A model generated the notes under the pieces. The model had not been told where the DNA came from. It saw nothing but the letters and a program-made list of their open reading frames with translations, and ran no database searches. From Dasypus novemcinctus (lineage: Eukaryota; Chordata; Mammalia; Cingulata; Dasypodidae), in assembly GCF_030445035.2 (NCBI RefSeq), contig NC_080676.1:18514940-18578939 (forward strand): a stretch of DNA of 64,000 nt, read 5' to 3'. This document shows positions 35,555 to 46,800 of this stretch, piece after piece. Numbering within the stretch: position 1 is the first letter of the stretch; each line of letters begins with the position of its first letter. Both the position numbers and the translations under genes were made by a program.

Positions 35555-37055
35555 TAATAAATGAAAAGACACCCCATGTTCCTCAAAAGATATAATATTG
35601 TTTACATGACAACCCTCTCCAAATTGAACTACAGATTCAGTACCATCCCTATTAAAATCCCAACTTGTTTTATTGCAGAAAATGACAAGCTGATCCTAAA
35701 ATTAATATGGAAATGCAAGAGGCCCAGAGTAGCCAAAACTATATTGAAGAAAGAAAAAAATTGGAACACTCACTCTTCATTTCAGTTACAACTAAAATTC
35801 AACTACAAAACTACAGAAATCTAGTAATTGTGGAACAGACATTAGGTTAGACAAGGAAATAGATGTGAGTCCAATAATAAACCCTCATATATGGGCAATT
35901 GGTTTTACACAAGGAGGCCAAGATAATTCAATGGGGAATAGTCTTTTCAACTAATGGTACCTCCCACAAAAATTAACCCAAAATGGATAATAGATCTAAG
36001 AGCTAGGCTATAAATCTCTTAGAAGAGAACACTGGTATAAATCTTTGTAACCTTGCATTAAGCAATGGTTTCTTAGATATGACACCAATACTACAAGCAA
36101 CAAATGGTTTCTTAGATATGACACCAACACTACAAGCAAAAATAGATGAAGTGTACTATATCAAAACTTAAAACATTTTTGCCGCAGACAATACCACTAG
36201 GAAAGTGAAAAGACAACCTGCAGAATTAGAGGAAATATTTTCAAATCATATATCTGATGAGAAACTTGTAGCCAGGATCTATAAAGAATTTTACAACCCG
36301 TAATAGAATGACAAATAAGCCCAATTTTAAAATGGGCAAATGATTTCTATAGTCATTTCTTCAAAGATGATATACAAAAGACCAAAAAACACCTGAAAAG
36401 ATGTTCCATATCATTCATCATTTGGGAAATGCAAATCAAAACCACAATGAGATATCATTTCAGAGCCATTAGAAAGCTATAATCAATCAGACAGGCAATA
36501 ACACACTCTAGTTAGGATGTGGAGAAATCAGAAACCCTCATACATTTCTGGAGGGAATACAAAATGGGCAGCCACTTGGGAAAACAGTCTTGCAAATGTC
36601 CTTAAAATGTTAAACCTAGAGTTACCATGGGACCCAGCATTTGCACTCATAGGTATATACCCAAGAAAAAGGAGAGCATGTCCATGCAAAATCTTGTACA
36701 CAAATATTCATAGCAGCATTATTCCTATCAGCCAAAAACTGGAAGCTACCCAAATGTCCAACATCATGTTTGTGCATGATGACTGGATAAATGTGGCATA
36801 TCCATATAATGAATGGTGTTTGGCTATAAAAAGGAATGAAATACTGATACCTGCCATAACACTGGAGAACCCTTAAAGCATGTTGAGTGAAAGAAGCCAG
36901 TCACAAAAAAACACATTTTGGCAAATCTCTATAGACAAATCTGTAAAGACAGAAAGTGGGTTAGTAATTGCCTCGGGCTAAGGAGAGGTGGAGGGAGAAT
37001 GAAGTGATGGCTAATGGGTACAGGTTTCTTTTGGGGGTGGTGAAAATGTTCTAAA
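35555..37055 (+). mobile_element. Old L1: ORF2 C-terminal part and 3'UTR, left half
   Basis: TTCAGTACCATCCCTATTAA, AATATGGAAATGCAAGAGGC, then the 3'UTR GGGGGTGGTGAAAATGTTCT match a generic old mammalian L1. It breaks at 37055 and resumes at 46687 after the L1-B block, with AAAATGTTCTAAA duplicated. Confidence 0.85.
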
Positions 37056-37790
37056 TGGGAGGAGATCCAAGATGGCAGAGGACGGAATGCAGGCTGCACT
37101 CCTGCTCCAGAAACTGGACAAATAGGCAGGTTTGCTTGGCACGAGAGAAGCCGCAGAAACACAAGGGCAGTCAGAGAAGGAAGCTAGAGAGGGGGTACTG
37201 AGTTGGCTGGAGGAGAGGGACGTCGTGGGAGACAGACCGAAGAGCCAGCACACAGCCGGCTCAGAGGGACAGGTAGTGATTTGGCTGGAAGCCCAGAGCT
37301 CAGCCGGCTCCTAGAGTGAGGAAAGCTACCAGGCGACCAGGGGCACATCCCCGTGCCCAGTAGGCTCTTGAGGTGGGGGAGCCATGGGGAAAACCGATGT
37401 GGGGACACGCACCCAGGTGGCTCAGGGGGAGAGAGAACTGGGGGTAGTGGGGGAGATAGGGTGGGCAGAGAGGATTTCAGCCAGTTCCCAGGAAAAGGAA
37501 AGACCCCTGCCACAGCTGAGGTGGTTCCAGGGAGAGGGGAGGGGAGGCTCTGATTAGGTGGGCTCTCACACCCACCGGCCCTGGGAGAGAGAGGGACTGG
37601 ATCAGTGAGCGGGAGCAGGTGGGCTGACAGGTGCCTGCCAGCCCAGGAGGTGGAGGGTCTGGAGGGGCAACCAGCAAACAGTCAGAAGCCCACCCGGCCT
37701 GAGGGAAAGGGGCAGGGAGAGCCAGCCCAGAGCTGGCAGACACCCAACCAGCTGACTCCCTGGGGGAGAGGGGGGCTGCAGGACAGCTTT
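37056..37790 (+). promoter_or_regulatory. G-rich L1-B 5'UTR (probable L1 promoter)
   Basis: L1 5'UTRs carry an internal promoter. This one starts GGGAGGAGATCCAAGATGGC and is purine- and G-rich on the + strand with many GGGGGAGA-type runs. It is not similar to the L1-A 5'UTR. Promoter function is inferred from position only. Confidence 0.55.
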
Positions 37791-37925
37791 TAAGGTTTTT
37801 TTATTTTTTATTTTATATATATTTAATTCTTTATTTTTTTCTCTATCCCCAGGTACCTTAGCTGCAGAGGGTAATTGACTGATGAGCACTGGCAGCCTAA
37901 GATGGTTGCTAGTGGCCTGAGCCAG

Positions 37926-38272
37926 GGGCCTGTTTTTCCTGGGCTTTTTTCTTTTCTTTCTTTTTCTCCTTTTTCTTCCATTTTTCTCCTTGTGTTCTTT
38001 ATTTCTTTTCTTTCTTTCATTTTTCCCTCTTCTGTTGTTTTTCTCTCATTCTACCTTCTCTTGTTTGGTCTTCATTTTTTTCTTTCTTCTCAACTCTCTT
38101 GTCTTTTATTTTTCTTCCAGTTTCTTTTTTATTCTTAATCCTTTTTATTTTTTTATGATTTTTCATTCTTACAACTTATTTTTTTTGCCTTGATCTTTTA
38201 TGTCTCCTTTTCTAGCTTTGTTTTCTTTCTCTTCTTCTTTCTTTTCTTTTTTATGGTCTTAATATTTTTCCA
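37926..38272 (+). repeat. ~345-bp polypyrimidine tract in the L1-B 5'UTR
   Basis: Nearly pure T/C on the + strand (TTTTTTCTTTTCTTTCTTTT and similar) with only occasional purines, ending at CCAGGGG. It lies about 200 bp before ORF1. Several CAG/TAG triplets follow T-rich runs and would resemble splice acceptors. Confidence 0.85.
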
Positions 38273-38464
38273 GGGGAACATGGACAACTACAAGAATATA
38301 GAATAAGTGGAACCAAGTGTCAAAGAGGAACTTTAACACAAAACAAAATGAAATAAAACCCAAGAGTAGAAAGAGAACTTAATCAACTGAATAAGCCCGT
38401 CAAGATAAACAGATGCCTAGAAATCAGCAAAATAATTACAAGTCATACTAAGAAACAGGAAGAC

Positions 38465-39390
38465 ATGGCCAAGGCTAATGAACAAACTAAAAAGCAAGAT
38501 GAGATGCAGAATTTGGAAAAGCTTATCATGGATGTCCAAACAAATATCATAAATCAACTTAATGAAGTGAAAGAAGAGATAAAGGATAGTAAGAAGACTA
38601 GGAGAACATACAGAAGAAATTCTAAACATACATAAAAAGATAACAGATCTGGTGGTGATGAAAGGCACAATCCAAGAAATTAAAAATACACTGGAAGCAC
38701 ATAACAGCAGATTTGAACAGGCAAAGGAAAGAATTAGTGAAATAGAAGATAGAACATCTGAAATCACACAAATATGTAGAACGGATAGATAAAAAAAGAC
38801 AAAGCTCAACAGGGACTCAAGGAATTGAACGACAACATGCACAAACATATGCAGTACAGACAGACATCCCAGAGGGAGAAGAGAAGGGAAAGGGGGCAGA
38901 AGGAGTGTTGGAGGAAATAATGGCCCAAAATTTCCAACTCTTATGAGGAACATGGATGTACAAATCCAGGAAGCACAGTGCGCTCCAAATAGTATAAATC
39001 CTAACAGGCCTACCCCCAGATATATACTTATTAGATTGTAAAATGATTAAGACAGAGAGAATTCTGAAAGCAGCAAGAGAAAAGGGATCCTTCACATATA
39101 AGGGAAACTTGATAAGATTAAGTGGTGATATCTCATCTGAAACCATGGAGTCAAGAAGGCAGTGGTATGACATAGTTAAGGTACTAAAAGAAAAAACTGC
39201 TGGCCAAGTATTCTGTATCTAGCAAACCCAGCATTCAAAAATGAGGAAGATTTCAAAATATTCACAGGTAAACAGAAATCGAGAGAGTTTATCAACAAGA
39301 ATCCTTCCCTTGAAGAAATACTAAAGGTAGGTAAACTTATTGGAAGGGAAAAAAAACAGGAGAGAGAGGGTTGGAGGAGAGTGTAGAAAG
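38465..39390 (+). pseudogene. L1-B ORF1 remnant
   Basis: ATG GCC AAG at 38465 matches the corresponding start of L1-A, where the third codon is a stop. A frameshift near 38600 and later stops break the frame. The C-terminal part is recognisable (ATTCTGAAAGCAGCAAGAGA near 39061, then ACCATGGAGTCAAGAAGG). Inactive copy of the LINE-1 RNA-binding protein. Confidence 0.75.
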
Positions 39391-39459
39391 GAAGATCATT
39401 AGTAAGAGTAATTAAAAGGATAAAAAGATAAATAAAATGACATATATAAACCTAAAGAA

Positions 39460-40400
39460 AAATGGCTAAGTTGGTACTGCCTTGACAGTGATAGCATTGA
39501 ATGTTAGTAAACTAAACTCTCCAATCAGATTGTCAATCAGATTAACAGAATGATTAAGGAAATATGACCCATCTATGTGCTGTTTACGAGAAACCCACCT
39601 TAGACCCAGGGACACAAGGAGGCTGCAAGTAAAAGTAAAATGATTTCACATGAAACAATAGACAAAAAAGGGTGGGAGCAACTATACTAATATCAGACAA
39701 ACTACACTTTAAATGCAAAACTATTGTAAGAGACAAAGAAGGACACTATATGTTAATAAAAGGGGCAATCTATCAAAAAGAAAGAATAATAATTACTTAT
39801 GCACCTAACCAGGGTGCCCCAAAATACATGAGGCAAACAATGGAAAACCTAAGGGGAGAAATAGATGCCTCTACAATCATAGTGGGGGACTTTGGCCACC
39901 ATGATCAACATTAGACAGAATATCGCAACAGAGAGTTAATAAATAGAGAAAAAATGAAAAATAAAAAAACAAAAAAAGAAACAATAAAAAAGAAACAAAA
40001 ACTAATAATAATAATAAATAAAAACCTTGAATAATACTTTAAAGGGTCTAGACCTAATAAACATGCAGAACATTACATCCAAATGCAGCACAATATACAT
40101 TCTTCTTAAGGGCACACGGATCATTCTCCAGGATAGACCACATGATAGGTCACATAACAAGTCTCAATGAATTTAGAAAGATTGAAATTATACAAAGTAA
40201 TTTCCCTGACCACAATAGAATGAAGCTGTAAATTAATAAGGGGCAGAGAACCAGAATAGAATTGAGAGTCCAGGAATAAACCCCTCTTTGGCTAACTGGT
40301 GTTTGACAAACCTGCCAAAGCCATGTTAACAGGACAACGCAGCCTCTTCAACAAATGCTGCTGGGAGAACTGGATAATGGCATCATATTAAGAGTAAAAA
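39460..40400 (+). pseudogene. L1-B ORF2 remnant with internal deletion
   Basis: Endonuclease N-terminal text (GAAACCCACCTTAGACCCAG near 39590; a frame at 39672-39914 including IIVGDFGHHD). From about 40250 it jumps to a sequence equivalent to the ORF2 C-terminal region (GTGTTTGACAAACCTGCCAA at about 40301), skipping the whole reverse-transcriptase part present in L1-A (roughly 2.8 kb). Confidence 0.75.
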
Positions 40401-41790
40401 GCAGGATATATGGTTATTCTTCTGTAGGAGATGCATAGAGAAATATATAGGAAAGATAACTGGGATTGTTAGGGGCTGGGATAGCGTTGTTTTTCCACGT
40501 ACGGTGCTAGCACAAAGTAGACGTTCAATGAATGTCTAAATAAACAGATAACAGGAGTGACTGTGTGTCTGTGAAATAGCCAAGGTGGTAGGGTTAGGGA
40601 TGAAAGGTTTTCTTTATTTGAATTTCCTTTAATGTTATGTTGGCTTTCAAAACCAAAAAGAAACCACAAGCCCTTACTAAAAGCCAGTTTGTTAGGATTC
40701 TTTCCACAGGAGACTAAAAATTCTTAGTTGAAAATGAGGTGCTCCAGCTCACCTTTAAGACACGTAAGCAGCCAGGAGGTGAGGCCTGATTGGGCCTCCA
40801 TTTTCGCCCACATTTCCCTATCTCCAAGCCAAAGCTTCTGCAGTACGAGAGGCTAGAACAAGAGCTTGAAGCTAGCATCATTTCTACTGAGCGGAGCTAA
40901 CGGGACCTAACCTCATCAGCTTAGTGCTTTAGGTTCTGTTGTAGAAGAGACAGAGGTGGGACAGAGGGAATGTCTGAGCAGCCCCAGCAGAGAGCCGGCA
41001 GTGGCGGGGCTGCTGTAGCACGGAGCCCACACATACCCCCAGCACTTCAGAGGCGTCAGAGGGCTCTGAGACCTGGTTCCAGGAAAGCTGAGGTGCATGA
41101 TGGTGTCAAACAAGCTGCTCTCACTTGAGAGGGTCGGGCAGGGTGGTGAAGGTGTCAGGAGACGACAAGGCAAGTCAGGATCAAGATGCGTCATGCCTGG
41201 CAGACAAGACAAGCCTTGGCTGTGCTGTGCACGGCACCAAAGGGTATCACTTAAGGGGGAGGGTTGGATGCTCTCATCATCTCCATTAGTTCCCCCAAAC
41301 CACCCCAAGTAAGCATATGATCTTTCCCAGATAGGGTAACTGAGGGTTAAGAATTAACAAATAATTATGATTGCTAAATCATTGTACAGATGCTTTTATA
41401 TTATAAAACAGCAAAAGGTTAATACCTGAAATTACTGAAGCTGGCTAGAGTGACCCCCACCCAACCAGCTCATTCTAGATTTAACTTCACCTTTGTGTGT
41501 GCTTATTATTGTGATGGTTTAACATCCATATGGAAAACCTTGTGACTGACCTCTACTCTGTCCTTTCCTATCTCAGAAACTTGATCTCTGAAAATGATTG
41601 TAACTTAGTAAATCTCCCTGATTTGGAGTCCACCCCCAATTTGTTTGTTTATTAATGAAGGAAACTGTGTCCAGTTTTACCCCATGATTCATTAGCACCC
41701 TGGTGTTGTAAAATATTAGAATTTCTACACATCAAGGAGGCAGTTTGGAGCCAGGAGACCACTGTGATCCATTGCTTGCTCAACCAATAA
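40401..41790. other. 1.4 kb of unassigned DNA inside the L1-B block
   Basis: No L1, SINE or coding similarity recognised. Its middle (40740-41330) is noticeably less AT-rich than its surroundings. The ORFs here (130 aa minus at 40916-41308; 71 aa plus) have no recognised family. Confidence 0.45.
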
Positions 41791-41799
41791 TATTTTTCA

Positions 41800-43879
41800 C
41801 TCTTTGGGGGGAAAAAAAGGAGTTTGTCGAGAAAGTGAAAATATTTGGGAACTACTTATCCCAAATAAAGTGTAATATCCAACATACATAAAGAATTCCT
41901 ACATCTTAAAAATAAAAAGACAAACAACCCATTAAAAAAAATGAGCAAGAGATTTGAACACTTTTCCAAAGCAGAAATACAAATGACTAAAACACACATG
42001 AAAATATGCTCATCACTAGTTATTAGGCAAATGAAAATGAAAACTACAATGAGAAATCATCTTACACCTATTAGATGGAGGTTATTTTTAAAAAAACAAA
42101 CAGAAAATTACAAGTGTTATAGAGGATGTGGAGGAAAGGGAACACTCATCCACTGCTGGTGAGAATGTAGAGTGGTGTGGCAATTGTGGAGCTTGGCTTG
42201 GAGTTCATCAGGAAGCTAACTATAGAATTGCCATATGATCCAGCAATCCCACTATTATGTATATACCCAGAAGAACTGAAAGCAGGGACACATACAGATA
42301 TATGCACATCAATGTTCATAGTGGCATTATTCACTACTGCCAAAAGTTGGAACCAACACAAGTGTCCATCAACAGATGAATGGAAAAGCAAAATGTGGTG
42401 TATGTATACAATGGCGTATCACTCAGCTATAAGAAGGAATGAAGTATTGACACATGACAACATGGATGAATCTTGAAGACCTTGTGTTGAGTGAAGTAAT
42501 CCAGTCACTAAAGGACAAATATTGCCTGACTTCACCGAGATGACCTAAGCAAAATGATCAGACTCACAGAGCTAGTCTGGAAGAGAGGTTACCAGGACAT
42601 GGAAAGGCAGTAGAGAGTGGTGAGCCGATGCTCAATCTGGGCAGAACCTATGGTAAAGTGGAAGGGGGTAGTTTGGCAGTGGATGAGGGTGACAGTGGTG
42701 CAGTGATGTGAGTGGGGTGGATGGTGCTGGATTGTGAAGGTAAGCAGGAACTGGGGGGAGACCTGGAGGAAGGAACAGGTGAACTCTGGGGAGGTGGAGG
42801 TCTGGGGTTGAAAGTACAATTGTGCAACTATTCTTTTGGCAAATATGGCAGGGAAGGTAACTGGTGAAGGGGGATGTGTGGGAAAGGGTACATGTGGGGT
42901 ATGCTTCTATAGAATATGCATGTGTTCATCTTGGCAAAGGGAGTTACCTAAGTGGGTGGAAACCCACACAACTGGGGATTCCGGCTATGTTCTCACATAG
43001 AGGTGCAAGAATCTCTCAAGGACATGGGCATTGCCTAATAAAAGGAAAGAGACCAATATATTAAGCCATCAATATTTTTTTAAAGATTTATTTATTTATT
43101 TCTCTCCCCTCCACCCCCCACCCTGGTTGTCTGTTCTCTGTGTCTATTTGCTGCTTTTTCTTCTTTGTCTGCTTCTCTTGTTGTCAGTGGCTCTGGGAAT
43201 CTGTGTTTCTCTTTGTTGCATCATCTTGTTGTGTCAGCTCTCCATGTGTGCGGCACCATTCCTGGGCAGGCTGCACTTACTTTCAAGCTGGGCGACTCTC
43301 CTTACGGGGCGCACTCCTTGTGCATGGGGCTCCCCTACGCAGGGGTCACCCCTGCATGGCAGGGCACTCTTTGCATGCATCAGCACTGTGCATGGGCCAG
43401 CTGCACACGGGTCAAGGAGGCCCGGGGTTTGAACGGTAGACAGATGCCCTATCCATTGGGCCAAGTCTGCTTCCCAAGCCATCAATATTAATGACTGTAA
43501 CTATGAACCTTGTTCTTGAAAAATAGGTTCCTAGGGGAGGGGAAGGGAAGAATAGGTGGAACATAGGGCATTTTTAGAGCACTGGAATTGTTCTGCATGA
43601 TTTTGCAATGATGGATACAGGCCATTATACATTTTGTCAAAACTTATAATATGGTATGGTGTAAAATATAAAGCATGAGGTAAACTATCAGCCATGGTTA
43701 GAAGCAATGCTTCAATATGTGTTCATGAATTTTAACAAATGTACCATACTCATGTAATACGTTAATAGGAGAAAATGTGAGAGGGGGAGGAGATGGGGTA
43801 TATGAGAATCCCCTATATTTTCCATGTCACTTTTCTGTAACCTAAAGCTTCTTTGGAAATAAAGTGAAAAAAAAAAAAA
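41800..43879 (+). mobile_element. Separate L1 3' copy (ORF2 end and 3'UTR with A tail)
   Basis: ORF2 C-terminal text from about 41835 (AACTACTTATCCCAAATAAA, CCATATGATCCAGCAATCCC), then the same 3'UTR type as L1-B (GAGAATCCCCTATATTTTCC), ending in AAATAAAGTGA(16) at 43879. Interrupted by an antisense DAS SINE at 43077-43475. A second copy of this 3'UTR lies at 44040-46673, so two L1 insertions are stacked here. Confidence 0.75.
43077..43475 (-). mobile_element. DAS SINE, long form, antisense, 14-bp TSD
   Basis: Poly-T start TTTTTAAAGATTTATTTAT, reversed body, tRNA-like head end GCCAAGTCTGCTTCCC. The duplication AAGCCATCAATATT is at 43063-43076 and 43476-43489. Confidence 0.93.
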
Positions 43880-43896
43880 AAAGACAACAACAGTGT

Positions 43897-43990
43897 GGTA
43901 TGAATATACAGAAGAAATTGTAAACATATATAAAAGATAACATATATAAAAGATAACAGATATTATGGTGATGAAATGCACAAACCAAGA
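43897..43990 (+). mobile_element. Stray L1 ORF1 fragment
   Basis: ATACAGAAGAAATTGTAAAC and ATGGTGATGAAATGCACAA match L1-B ORF1 at about 38605-38690. A short internal duplication (ATATATAAAAGATAAC twice) has arisen. It sits between the A tail at 43879 and the next L1 3'UTR. Confidence 0.6.
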
Positions 43991-45020
43991 CTTTTTTTGG
44001 CTTTGTTTTCGATGCAATTTGGGATTACAGAAAAGTTACAGCTATGCCAGGGGAGGATCACTGGTGCAGGGGGCTGTGGTGGGGGATGTGTGGGTAAGGA
44101 TGTAAATGGGGCATGCCTTTATGGAATATGAACGTGTTCGTGTTATCTCCGTGGGTGGAGACCCACACGATAACCAACAAAATATTACATTTCCATCCTG
44201 GAGAGTCCTGCTACATTCTCTAATAGAGTGGCAAGAATCTCTGGAGGACATAGGCAGTGCCTAGTGAAAGAGGAAAGATCAAAATGCCACGCCCTTGATA
44301 TTAACGCTGGTACTTACGAATCTTATTCTTGTAAAATTGAAACTAAGTCTAGTAAAGTCTTATATTGCTTAAGAGTTTCTTCCTGAAAACCATCTCGTTA
44401 CTCAAATGTGGCCTCTTTCTAAGCCAAACTCAGCATATACGCTAACTGTCCCCCTCCCCCATGTGGAACATAACTCCCAGGGGCGGGCCTCCCTGCATTG
44501 AGGGATTATTTTACCAAGTGCCTACTAGCAAGGCATTTGGAAAAAGACTTTGACAGAAAGGGGCAAATATTAAATACAAAAGAATTTTTACAGCTAAGAG
44601 AATTCAAAGTGAGCTGGGAGGTCATGCCAGAGATTACGCTTATGCATATCTCAGGAGGATCTCACTGTCTGCCTCAGTAAACAAAGTCTCAAGCAGGGGT
44701 GCTGCAAAGGGCTCTGGAGACATCTAGACGCTATAGGCAGGGCAGACAGCCCCAGGAAATCAGCATCCCTTCAGTGGGCCTTACCTTGGAATATATGCTA
44801 ATCTATTTCCTCAGTGTAACAGAGTTTGACTCATTTATAACTTCCCTACACATGGCACTTCTTCCCCTTTTACTTGAACCTATAATTTGCACTATACTAG
44901 TTAATTATACGTCCCAGAGACTTAAGTCTTCAGTCTGTTCACGTGCTGGTTGAGCCCTGAATCTCAGCTGAGTTGCAGCCAACACCTACTCTCTAGTTCA
45001 TCAGACTCACCCAGGACAAC

Positions 45021-45644
45021 TGTATTAGTCAGTCAAAGGGGTGCTAATGCAAAATACCAGAAACTGGCTGGTTTTTATAAAGGGTCTTTATTTGGGGTAG
45101 GAGCTTACAGATACCAGGCCATAAAGCATAAGTTACTTCTCTCACCAAAGTTTATTTCCATGTGTTGGAGCAAGATAGTTGCCGACATCTGTGAGGCTTC
45201 CTGGGTTCCTTTAGGCTCAGCTCCTCTGTTTTCTCCACAAGGTCAGCTGTAGACTATCAGGTGATGGGCTCTGTCTCTCTTCCTGGGGTTTCTGCCATGT
45301 CTAAGGAGCTGTCTCTATTCCTCTGTGTTCTTCTCCTGGCCCAGGTCCTCTCTTCCTGGGGATTTCTTCTCTTTTCTCTGTGAGCTTACTTCCTGGGGCA
45401 CGAGCTTAAGGCTTCAGCATCAAACTCCAACAACAAAACTGCAACATCAGAAATGCTCAACTCTGTCCTTCGCCATGTCTTTTATCTGTGAGTCCCCACC
45501 CACCAAGGGGCAGGGACTCAATGCCCTAATGATGTAACCCAATCAAAGCCCTAATCATAATTTAATCATGCCCAGGTACAGACCAGATTACAAACATAAT
45601 CCAGTATCTATTTTTGTAATTCATAACTATATCAAACTGCTACA
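45021..45644 (-). mobile_element. Solo LTR, MaLR/ERVL-like, 624 bp, 5-bp TSD
   Basis: The plus strand begins TGTATTAGTCAG and ends ACTGCTACA. The direct repeat ACAAC lies at 45016-45020 and 45645-45649. On the minus strand AATAAAGACCC (polyadenylation signal) lies near the 3' end. Five-base duplication and TG...CA ends fit ERVL/MaLR. Confidence 0.78.
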
Positions 45645-46217
45645 ACAACTAACAAAAGGATGTTGATGGACGACACCCATCCCCAAAAACAGAGAGCACC
45701 TACAACTGTAAGCAAGAAAGTTCCATCCAACTGTCCCATGGGATCTAACTCCCCCTCTATCGGAAGCAGTGTGGGCATCACCATCCCAAAATCCTCAGGA
45801 TTTAGGAATGAACACACATACAGAGGAATGCAACTATGGACCAAAATAGACATCATTATTCTAGTAATGGAAGACTTGTAACATTGATATAAAGATAGTG
45901 GTCACCAGAGATTGGGGGGGGGGGGCCAGGGAGTAGGTGTAACATGGGCATGGGCATTTTGGGACATTGAAATTGTTCTCCATGACATTGCAATGACAGG
46001 CTGTTATACATTTTGTAAAAACCTATAAAATTGTATGATGCAAAGTGTAAACCATAATGTAATCTATAGACTATGGTTAGTAGCAATGCTTCAATATTTG
46101 TTTATCAATTGTAACAAATGTACCACACTAATGAAAGATGTCATTAATAGGGGAAAATGTGAGAGGGGAAAGGGAAGGGGTATATGAGAATCCCCTATAT
46201 TTTCAATGTAACTTTTC

Positions 46218-46636
46218 TTTCTTTTTTTTTTTAAGATTTATTTTTTTATTTATTTCTCTCCCCTCCCCCAGTTGTCTGCTCTCTGTGTCCATTCGCAGTG
46301 TGTTCTTCTGTGACCGCTTCTATCCTTATCAGCAGCACTGGGAATCTGTGTTTCCTTCTGTTGCATCGTCTTGTTGTGTCAGCTCTCCGTGTGGGCAGTG
46401 CCAGTCTTGGGCAGGCTGCACTTTCTTTCATGCTGGGCGACTGTCCTTACGGGGAGCACTCCTTGCGTGTGGGGCTCCCCTACACAGGGGACACCCCTGA
46501 GTGGCAGGGCACTCCTTGTATGCATCAGCACTGTGCATGGGCCAGCTCCACACGGGTCAAGGAGGCCCGGGGTTTGAACTGCAGACCTCCCGTGTGGTAG
46601 GCGGACGTCCTATCCAATGGACCAAGTCTGCTTCCC
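46218..46636 (-). mobile_element. DAS SINE, long form, antisense
   Basis: Poly-T at 46221-46231, reversed body, B box seen as GGGGTTTGAAC, head end CCAAGTCTGCTTCCC. Inserted in the L1-B 3'UTR: ACTTTTCT before it joins GTAAATGAAAAC after it, as in the sister 3'UTR. Confidence 0.9.
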
Positions 46637-46686
46637 TCTGTAAATGAAAACTTCTTTAAAAATAAAGTTTAAAAAAATGTTCTAAA

Positions 46687-46800
46687 CTTAGTTGTGAAGG
46701 TTGCACAACTGTAAATATACTAAAAATCTTTGAATTGTATGCTTAAAATTGGTGAAGTTTATGGTATGTGAATTGTACCTCAATGAAGATGTTTTTGAAA
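46687..46800 (+). mobile_element. Old L1 3'UTR, right half
   Basis: CTTAGTTGTGAAGGTTGCAC, then ACTGTAAATATACTAAAAAT and GTACCTCAATGAAGATG, the direct continuation of the L1 broken at 37055. Confidence 0.85.

Larger units (their letters stand above)
37056..46673 (+). mobile_element. L1-B insertion block (9.6 kb) with 13-bp target-site duplication
   Basis: Starts with GGGAGGAGATCCAAGATGGC, an L1 5' end, and finishes with an L1 3'UTR and A-rich tail (AATAAAGTTTAAAAAAA). Flanked by AAAATGTTCTAAA at 37043-37055 and 46674-46686. Inside: 5'UTR 37056-38464, ORF1 remnant 38465-39390, the start of ORF2 39460-40250, then a jump to an ORF2 C-terminal piece (40260-40400), other DNA, and the 3'UTR (44040-46673). 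Longer than any L1, so it has taken later insertions, and ORF2 has lost its middle. Confidence 0.82.
44040..46673 (+). mobile_element. L1-B 3'UTR, interrupted by an LTR and a DAS SINE
   Basis: Parallels the 3'UTR at 42840-43879: GGATGTGTGGGTAAGGATG, GGCAAGAATCTCTGGAGGAC, GAGAATCCCCTATATTTTCA, then after the SINE AATAAAGTTTAAAAAAA. It contains about 700 bp (44.3-45.0 kb) not present in the shorter copy. Confidence 0.75.
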
